This document shows positions 9,019 to 14,117 of a DNA stretch of 14,117 nt, piece by piece. Below the pieces are notes generated by a model. That model was given only the letters and a program-made list of their open reading frames with translations, was not told the origin of the DNA and searched no databases. The stretch comes from Monoraphidium neglectum. Taxonomy: Eukaryota > Chlorophyta > Chlorophyceae > Sphaeropleales > Selenastraceae. The stretch is from assembly GCF_000611645.1 (NCBI RefSeq), contig NW_014012929.1, positions 1 through 14,117 on the forward strand. Reading direction: 5' to 3'. Within the stretch, counting starts at the first letter, position 1, and every line of letters begins with the position of its first letter. A program made the translations under genes and the position numbers.

Positions 9019-10010
9019 GGCTGCTGCTGCTGTTGCTGCTGTTGCTGCTGTTGCTGCTGTGCCTGCTGAAACAGCTGCTGGTGCGCCTGAGCAACCATCT
9101 CCTGCTGCAAGTGCGCCTGCTGGCCCCGCTGCTGGTGTGCGTCTCCCTGCTGCAGGCCCGCCGTGTGCTTGGCTTTCTCTTGCTGGTACAGGTTCCTGCA
9201 TGGCAGAAATATACGAGGGATTGAGCCAGCCAGCCATGGCCAGGCCGGACAAACACCAGACGCATGCAGACAGGCCCACATCAGATCCGGACCGGCGGAC
9301 AGAGGGCATCTCTGTATACGCACCCGCGCCAAGTCCTGCCAAGCTGCAAATCCCACAGGCTTCGTTGAAACACCCAATTACCGGTAGAAGCCGTCGCAGG
9401 GGTGGTCCCATATGCTCTCCCCGGTTGCAAAGTTGAAGTAGTAGATGTCTCCATTGGGGGTTTTGCTGCAGGGATGCGCCACAGGCGGCAGGTCGGTGGG
9501 CAGGGCGCGTTGGCAGGGGACCAACCGTATCCAACCGCCACGCCATCACGGGGTGCACGCAGCCAGTGCAGCCACTGTGCGCTCACCAGGGCTTCCATTC
9601 CTGCGGCAGCGGCGCCTTGAGACCCTCTCGAGCGATCCAGAGCAGCTCCTGCGCGCGTGCAGGCGCGCCGACACGCCAATTGGTGCGCTGGGGCGCGGCA
9701 ACCTGCACGCTAAAGCACAGTAAAACCAGGGCATCCTGCAGGCCCGATTTCGCGGCGTGCCTCACCCTCTCCTTCTCCACATCCATGCCCAGCCAGTTGG
9801 CATACTCCAGGATCTCTGCAGGGCGGCGGCAGTGGCCCGATTGCGCCAGTCAGCGCACGGTTACCCTCCGGCAACAGTGCGGTCCACCTCCGCTGTTGTG
9901 CATCTGTGGCCTGACTCGCGTCCCCCAGGCTCAGCAAGCTCGCCTTGCTCGGTGGGTTCATAATTTTCGTCCAGCTCTTCCTCCAGCACGATTTGCTCCT
10001 CGGCCTCCAT
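3416..10010 (-). CDS. CEP164: CEP164 homologue, WW-domain centriolar distal-appendage protein
   Basis: Fourteen exons: 10010-9944, 9815-9766, 9648-9587, 9465-9382, 9195-8349, 8190-8048, 7894-6922, 6715-6540, 6346-6215, 6015-5930, 5769-5642, 5504-4677, 4483-3761, 3544-3416. Phases close at every junction and encode about 1475 residues, close to the length of vertebrate CEP164. CEP164 is known to sit on distal appendages of mother centrioles and basal bodies, where it recruits TTBK2 and docks vesicles for cilium assembly. Family marks seen: [48 protein letters not shown], then a WW domain (W57, [15 protein letters not shown]79, DHP82). A Gln-rich exon (89-370) follows, then an almost continuous coiled coil (about 400-916), a Ser/acidic linker, a second coiled coil (about 1085-1200), a Gln/Pro-rich tail, and a C-terminal DFLTRWK...HSHWLKGF segment. 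Met at 10010 is the only in-frame Met in its exon before the conserved part. Weak points are the first intron (GC donor) and the left edge of the last exon. Confidence 0.92.
3761..4483 (-). other. CEP164: CEP164 Gln/Pro/Gly-rich C-terminal exon (exon 13)
   Basis: The exon begins [20 protein letters not shown], completing the second coiled coil, and then turns into a disordered tail rich in Gln, Pro, Gly and Ser, with several short Gln runs ([33 protein letters not shown]). A short helix-like piece, [20 protein letters not shown], lies in the middle. It ends SYSSL at donor CTG|GTGGGC. Confidence 0.8.
4677..5504 (-). other. CEP164: CEP164 Ser/acidic linker and second coiled coil (exon 12)
   Basis: The exon begins [16 protein letters not shown], passes through a charged linker with a Ser/Asp/Glu stretch ([19 protein letters not shown], residues about 1013-1031) that could be a kinase target, then RS/RR-rich sequence and a run of nine or more Ala. 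It resumes as helix: [40 protein letters not shown] and [18 protein letters not shown]. The FLxxQ...AxxxWR pattern resembles the C-terminal coiled coil of vertebrate CEP164. The donor is placed after LKALKAQ (GCGCAG|GTGCGG) because the next exon (VKDLESHV) needs phase 0. Confidence 0.85.
5642..8190 (-). other. CEP164: Main coiled-coil region of CEP164 (exons 6-11)
   Basis: Exons 6 to 11 encode about 500 residues that are almost entirely Ala, Glu, Arg, Gln and Leu with heptad-like spacing, for example [59 protein letters not shown] and [19 protein letters not shown]. Only a few breaks occur ([22 protein letters not shown]). Four of the five junctions in this block split a codon, each restoring Arg or Glu and keeping the helix unbroken. 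This matches the long central coiled coil of CEP164. Confidence 0.88.
8430..8477. repeat. CEP164: (CTG)16, uninterrupted CAG/polyGln tract in CEP164
   Basis: Sixteen identical CTG triplets on the plus strand read as sixteen uninterrupted CAG codons in CEP164 exon 5. Other Gln runs in the same exon are broken by CAA codons. Confidence 0.97.
8767..8820. repeat. CEP164: Three perfect 18-bp tandem repeats
   Basis: The unit TGCTGCTGCTGTTGCGCC occurs three times in a row (8767, 8785, 8803), encoding GAQQQQ-like units read as QAQQQQ on the gene strand. Perfect identity including the CAA position implies recent unit duplication rather than simple triplet slippage. Further CTG-rich tracts follow to about 9090. 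Confidence 0.93.
9382..9815 (-). other. CEP164: CEP164 N-terminal conserved module with WW domain (exons 2-4)
   Basis: Exon 2 (9815-9766) encodes [17 protein letters not shown]. Exon 3 (9648-9587) encodes [20 protein letters not shown]. Exon 4 (9465-9382) encodes the WW core, with aromatic YYF, second Trp in ESIWDHP, and CDGFYR at the end. The split codon Cys60 (TG|C) and split Arg88 (CG|G) both give the residue expected from vertebrate CEP164, which strongly supports these splice sites. In animals this N-terminal module is the platform that binds TTBK2. Confidence 0.95.
9816..9943 (-). other. CEP164: Probable GC-AG intron of CEP164
   Basis: The 128-nt intron would begin GCGAGC after CAAG and end CCTGCAG. 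Joining on GC gives ...[13 protein letters not shown], the exact spacing expected in CEP164, with the Glu codon split G|AG. No GT donor closes phase with this acceptor. Using a different pair (GAG|GTGGAC with CAGAG|ATC) would insert 18 residues and leave a 74-nt intron, shorter than every other intron in the window. Confidence 0.7.
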
Positions 10011-10062
10011 CAGCACAAAGGGGCTGCGGCGTGTGATCGGCAGGCCTCTGTGCAGGGGTACG

Positions 10063-10067
10063 TTACA
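10063..10067 (-). terminator. Candidate TGTAA poly(A) signal for CACTIN
   Basis: TGTAA is the common poly(A) signal of core chlorophyte nuclear genes, and this is the only minus-strand copy I found between the CACTIN stop and CEP164. It would imply a 3' UTR of about 750 nt, usual for such algae, but it lies only 53 bases before the CEP164 ATG. It could be chance. Confidence 0.25.
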
Positions 10068-10080
10068 ATTTCAAAGCCAT
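10063..10080 (-). other. Possible short uORF upstream of CEP164
   Basis: ATG GCT TTG AAA TTG TAA encodes five residues and stops 52 bases before the CEP164 ATG, in another frame. It matters only if the transcript starts further upstream and the piece is not removed as intron. Confidence 0.2.
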
Positions 10081-10818
10081 TTTATCTCTATTGTTGCGCC
10101 TTTCGCTGATGCAGGCAAAGTGGTTGAGGCCGACGCGGGAAGATCGATTGAAGCGCAACAACGTTGCTCTGTGTCAATGCGAACGGCGATTTTGGCACGC
10201 AACGACTTCCTCATGGCTGCGAAATCCCCTTGCAGGGTGGACGGCCTGTCATAGGGAGCACACACAGCATAATGTGTCGAGTGCGCAGCTGCTCGTCTCA
10301 CTTGCGCACCCGCCTGTCTCGATGTTGCGCGGACCAGCGTGTGGCGGCGGCGCACACTCTGGAAGCAAGACTTTGGAGTTCATTGATGCTATCATCTTCC
10401 AGCATACGTGAGGCCCTCTCAGACGTCTTCCACTCGGCGTGGTGCTTGCCGTCGTGCTGCCCTGTTGGCCCATCCTGCGCTGACCACACCACACCTGCAT
10501 CCCCTGCGCTGCAAAGCAGCGCGATGAATGCGCAACCTCTTGCACACGATGCCAGTCAACGGGGTGACTAATGCCTCTATGAGCCAGCTGGAACATTACT
10601 GCATCACGTCCACTGTACGACACCGCGAACACAAACACGCAAAACAACCAGATAGGTCCCTCGAAGTGAGCAGAAACAGCAAAAATTGCAGCCAAAACAG
10701 CGCGTACAGGCACCCAGGCAGCCAGCCGACGCATCCCAGCCCGCGTCAGCCGCGCCGCGCCCCCGCACCATGAGCCGCGAGCACCGCGCTCCGCGGCCAG
10801 AGCCGAAACTCCCCAGTG

Positions 10819-12027
10819 TCAGCGGCGGTACCGGGCGCGCTTGAAGTTGAAGTACAGGTGCAGGATGCCGCGGTCGTACGTGCACTTGAAGCCGCGGCGG
10901 TGTGTCGTCTCCCTGCGCGCGTGTGCACGTGTGCATGCAGCGGACGATCATAAGCCGCTCCACGCCCCGCATCAACCGCGCGCAGCTCGCGTGCGAGGCC
11001 GCCCCTCCCTGTGCGGCCCCTTACCCGCAGGGCCCCTGCCCCGTCCCACCCCCGCGCGGCCCTGTCTCTTCCAGCCACGCGTGCACCCCTCGCTGCCGGC
11101 CCGTTGGGCCTTTTACATTTCATGCGCTTGCGGTGCGCCCCGCGCCTCACCACTCCTTGTTGACTATGCGGAAGGCGATGTCCTCGTAGGGCGCGCCGGC
11201 CGTGAACACCAGGATGCACGTGTCCTTGCCGCCGCTCGGGTCGGGGTCCACGCGGTACGACGGCGCCTGGCGGCCCGATGGGGGGCGGATGCGGCAAGGA
11301 GGGATGCATCGAAGGGGCCGTGAGCACCGGCTTCCGGAAACGGCGTGCGTCGGGGGAGCAGGGCCCTAGGCTGCACGGCTCTCGGGGTGGCGGGCAGCGC
11401 ACGCCCTTGGCGGTCCCTGCTTGCTGGTGCCCGGGCGCGGTTCGTCGACCGGGCCCCGCGGGCGCCCACCGTCTTCTTGTCTATGAGATCTGGGTAGAAA
11501 ATGTTGAACTTGTAGCCCTGCACCACCTTGGGCGGCGGGTTGTCGTAGTCGTAGTGCGTCTGGTTGTACTTGTTCCACTCGTAGCCGGTGTGGATCCTGG
11601 CGGGTTGCGGGGAGGTTTGGGAGGGGTAAGTGGCAGTCAGAGGGCGGGAGCGGGCCGGAGGGAGCATGGCGCCGGCTGGGGGCGTGGGAGTGACCTAACG
11701 GCGGTGCGCAGGGTCGCTTGAGTGGGCTCGCGGCAGCGTGGGCGCCCTGGTGTCTTCAATACCCCTCTGCATCAACACTCACACACAAACACACACACAC
11801 ACACACACACGCAAACACACACAAGCACACACACATATGTACAAAGACGAAAACACAAACACACACCTGTTGAAGTACTTGGGCTTGCGGGGCGCGTACT
11901 TGTTGTGCCACCAGTACGCCTGGCTGGCGACCCCCAGCCCCACCTCGCCGCCAAACGGCATGTCCATGCCCGGCGCGCCCCCCGCCTCCTCATCATCGCC
12001 GGCCGCGCCCGCCATCACCTTCTCAGC
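10819..12027 (-). other. CACTIN: CactinC domain exons
   Basis: Four exons (12027-11867, 11596-11470, 11266-11151, 10912-10819) encode the highly conserved C-terminal domain. The split codons restore Arg (FN-R-IHTGYEWNKYNQ) and Trp (NKE-W-ETTHRRGF), both invariant in the family. The segment DPDPSGGKDTCILVFTAGAP corresponds to the variable loop and beta strand before PYEDIAF. It is the best supported assignment in the window. Confidence 0.97.
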
Positions 12028-14117
12028 CTGGGGGGGTGGGGGGGATGGGCGGTTGGGAGCGGTTCGAGGCGGTTGGGGGCAAAACGAAAGAGGCAGTCCA
12101 GAGGCCAGTAGGCGGCGAGGAGCGGCGAGGCGGGTGCGGCGGCAACGCACCGGGGCCGGGGCGGGGGTTTGCAAGTGAAAACAAGCAGCCTAGGGGGCCC
12201 CTGCCGCAGGGGGCCTGGTGCGCGCGGGCGACCAACCTGCAGCCGCAGCCGCCGCACTTCCGGGTCCTCTTCCTGGCGCTGCACCGGGCCCAGCCCGATG
12301 CGCGTTGGCGGGGCGACCGGGGCCGCGCTGCTGTCTGCGAGCGCCTGCGAGGCGGGGGGCGGCGGAGTTGCGGCAGGGGGCACAGCGGTGATGGTTGACG
12401 TGTTCAAAAGGGCTGAGGCAAGCGCTGCGGGAGCAGCAAGGCAGGCGCCAAGGAGCAATGGTCAAAACGTGGGAGAGACTCCAGCCACAGCAGCAGGGCG
12501 ATGCATGCGATCCCTCTTGACGTTTGTTGCCGCAGGGCCCGCACCTCTGGCGCCGCCACGTTGCGCAGCATGGGGTGCACGGGCGCGAGGCTGCGGCTGG
12601 CAAACTGCCGCTGGTACGCGCGGTCGGCCGCCGCGCTCGCCAGCTGGCGGGCGGCGGTCTCCGACGCGGCCAGGTAGCGCGCCGCCTCCTTCAGCTTGAT
12701 CTGTGTGGGGGTGGGGTCGGTGCAGTGCCTTTCATTCTCGGCCGGGGCACCGAGGCCGCATCAGGGGCGAAGAGGTCTTGGCGTACAAGGCAAGTGCGCC
12801 CAGGTCGAGCGTACGCGGGGGAGAGCGCGCGGGCCGCCCCTCGCGGGCCGCGCCCCTGCTGCGCCCGCTCGCGCCCGCGTGACACCTCTCGCCCCGGCCG
12901 GCGGGGCGCCCCCTCCTCCGCCTTCCCCCACCTCCCCTCCCGCCACGTGCGCGTCGTCCTGCGCAACAGCGGTCCCTCCGAGCAATCCACTTGAACAATC
13001 CCCCGCCCAAGACACACATACACACACACGCGCATACACACACACACACTCTCTCTCACTCTCTCTCTCTCTCTCCACTGTGTCGCCCCCCCACACCCCC
13101 GCCCCAGGGCGCACCTCCTGCCGCAGCAGCGCCAGTGTCCGCGCGTCGTCCTCCTCCGCCACCACCACCGCGCCCGCCTCCAGCTCCCGCGGGTCCACCG
13201 GCTCCGGCGAGTGCCGCCCGTCGCTCTCCTCCAGCGCCGCCGGCGTGCGCATGTCGCGGAGTCCGCCGACGGCGCCAATGCCGTGGAACTGTGGCTGCTG
13301 CTGCTGCTGCTGCTGCTCTTCCGTCCGCTGCTTGGCGCCAGGACCCACCGGCGGGAGGCCGGCGACCGCGGCGGCCGCCTCCTCGTCGCCCTCCTCCTCG
13401 CCTCCTGCTGGGCGCCCGCTCGGGCCCGCCCCCGCTGCCGCGGCCGCTTGGCCCCCCTCCTCGTCCTCCTCCTCGTCTGAGAGCGGAATCTCCTCTTCGT
13501 TCGCAACCACCCGACCCGCTGCCGCACCCGCCGCCGCCGCCGCCTGTCCTTCTTCCCCCTCCACATCCACCTCCGTCTTCTCCCGCCCCTCCTCGCCCGC
13601 CCGCCGCGCCGCCTCGCCGGCCGCGCGCCGCGCGGCCACCGCGGCCTCGTCCTCCTCCGCCTCTGCGTCTTCCGCCCAGCCCATGACCTCGGCGACGTCG
13701 ATCTTCGCCGTCTCCTTGGCGATGCGGCGGCTCAGCTGGTCGGCGTGGATCTCGCGCAGCCGCGCGCGCGCGGCATGGATCTGGTGGGGATTGCAGACGG
13801 CCAGTGGGTGCAAACGTGGTGGTTAGGCTCATAACAGTACGCTGAGTGCTGTGACTGGACTAGACCAGACACACCAGGTTAATACGGGGGCTCCATCCCC
13901 CTGACGCCGCCTGCGCCGAAGCAGGCAGACAGCCGTCCACCAGCCCCGCGGCGCGCCCAGTCGGGCCGGCGCCCCAGTCCGGCAGCAGCAGTCCGCGCAC
14001 CTGCAGGCGCTCCAGCACCGCCTCCCAGTAGTCCGGGTCCCCCTCCCCTGCCGCCAGGCTGCCGTTGATGTTGGCCTCCATCCGCCGCAGCTGCGCATGC
14101 GTCTGGCCCGCCAGCAG
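10819..14117 (-). CDS. CACTIN: Cactin, C-terminal 514 codons (5' end outside window)
   Basis: Eight exons: 14117(edge)-14001, 13780-13115, 12700-12545, 12344-12237, 12027-11867, 11596-11470, 11266-11151 and 10912-10819, ending in TGA. All seven introns are GT-AG and phases close. The first two exons carry DPDYWEAVLERLQ / IHAARARLREIHADQL, matching the end of the central cactin (Cactin_mid) region. Residues about 386-514 form the CactinC domain: AYWWHNKYAPRKPKYFNR, GYEWNKYNQTHYDYDNPPPK, VVQGYKFNIFYPDLIDKKT, APYEDIAFRIVNKEW, and GFKCTYDRGILHLYFNFKRA plus the hallmark RYRR end. Cactin is a conserved eukaryotic nuclear protein tied to the spliceosome; it binds DHX8 in animals, lies in nuclear speckles in plants, and was first found as a Cactus/IkB interactor in flies. 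The part between the domains is low complexity: Glu/Ala-rich, with a Q8 run. The N-terminal Arg/Glu-rich region and the start codon lie beyond the window. Confidence 0.96.
11776..11866. repeat. CACTIN: (CA)n/(GT)n tract at the start of a cactin intron
   Basis: CA repeats with CAA and CATATG interruptions fill the first part of the 11866-11597 intron. In the sense of the gene the intron starts GTGTGTGTTTGTG, so the splice donor is itself part of the GT repeat. Confidence 0.93.
12237..13780 (-). other. CACTIN: Cactin low-complexity and acidic middle region
   Basis: Exon 13780-13115 continues the Cactin_mid helix (IHAARARLREIHADQLSRRI) and then becomes Glu/Ala-rich (EEEIPLSDEEEDEEGG, GGEEEGDEEAAAA) with a Q8 run ([16 protein letters not shown]) and RHSPEPVDPRELE. 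Exon 12700-12545 is helical (IKLKEAARYLAASETAARQL) and ends HPMLRNVAAPE. Exon 12344-12237 is ALADSSAAP...VQRQEEDPEVRRLRLQ. The last of these boundaries rests on phase and acceptor quality more than on homology. Confidence 0.8.
13012..13076. repeat. CACTIN: Compound (CA)n(CT)n microsatellite in a cactin intron
   Basis: A CA tract with CGCGCA interruptions passes into CT repeats. It lies in the longest intron seen here (13114-12701, 414 nt), about 40 bases inside the donor. Confidence 0.93.

Larger units (their letters stand above)
8349..9195 (-). other. CEP164: Gln-rich low-complexity exon of CEP164 (exon 5, residues 89-370)
   Basis: A single 847-nt exon opens with the conserved-looking [13 protein letters not shown] and then becomes dominated by Gln, with runs of up to 16 Gln, QAQQQQ repeats, and patches such as YHHHHHQQ and [11 protein letters not shown]. 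Islands of ordinary sequence remain ([35 protein letters not shown]). It ends at RAEQSSQ with donor CAG|GTGGGC. Vertebrate CEP164 has no such polyGln block here, so this is a lineage expansion between the WW domain and the coiled coil. Confidence 0.9.
10011..10818. other. Spacer between CACTIN stop and CEP164 start
   Basis: This 808-nt stretch is less GC-rich than its surroundings. It must carry the CACTIN 3' UTR and the CEP164 promoter and leader. A 161-codon open frame (10734-10249, minus) has a hydrophobic start but no family resemblance and ends in unconvincing sequence, so I do not call it a gene. An acceptor-like CCCTGCACAG sits at about 10047, just upstream of the CEP164 start. Confidence 0.6.

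Noticed and set aside
8430..9090. Repeats as a possible CRISPR array or mobile element
   Set aside because: The units are triplet slippage and 18-bp coding repeats without spacers, terminal repeats or target duplications.
8614..9224. Plus-strand polyCys and polyLeu open frames
   Set aside because: Other-frame readings of the CTG repeats that encode polyGln on the minus strand.
10249..10734. Minus-strand 161-codon frame with hydrophobic N-terminus
   Set aside because: Lies where the CACTIN 3' UTR should be, shows no family resemblance, and its tail is compositionally random.
1..14117. A joint system formed by the three genes
   Set aside because: Same-strand order alone is weak in a nuclear genome; their known roles (splicing, cilium assembly, ankyrin scaffold or E3) do not form a pathway, and each has its own spacer.

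Overview
The window looks like nuclear DNA from a GC-rich green alga (Chlorophyta). The reasons are the very high GC, proteins rich in Ala, Arg and Gln, short GC-rich introns (roughly 115-415 nt) with donors such as GTGCGC, GTGGGC and GTGAG, long CAG/CTG and CA/GT microsatellites, and no bacterial operon signals. No species can be named from the sequence alone.

Three protein-coding genes lie head to tail, all on the minus strand. I rebuilt them exon by exon by requiring reading phases to close at every junction. From right to left (direction of transcription) they are: (1) 14117-10819, the C-terminal 514 codons of CACTIN, a conserved nuclear splicing-associated protein, 8 exons, 5' end outside the window; (2) 10010-3416, an apparently complete CEP164 homologue, 14 exons and about 1475 residues, the WW-domain coiled-coil protein of the distal appendages of centrioles and basal bodies; (3) 2463 to beyond position 1, an ankyrin-repeat protein of 7 visible exons whose N-terminus resembles the plant XB3/XBAT ubiquitin-ligase family, 3' end outside the window. 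Of 26 reconstructed introns, 25 use GT-AG. One, in CEP164, is best explained as GC-AG.

The two spacers (3415-2464 and 10818-10011) hold no gene I can support. The first contains an AT-richer patch and a plausible 5'-UTR intron of the ankyrin gene. The second would hold the CACTIN 3' UTR and the CEP164 promoter and leader. Nearly all plus-strand open frames are antisense shadows of the high-GC exons.

The three genes have no evident joint function: one is nuclear RNA processing, one is cilium assembly, one is probably membrane-associated ubiquitin or scaffold signalling. The most interesting content is the CEP164 gene itself, which carries a very large Gln-rich insert directly after its WW domain, encoded partly by an uninterrupted (CAG)16 tract. 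I found no CRISPR array, mobile element, tRNA, rRNA or previously undescribed system.
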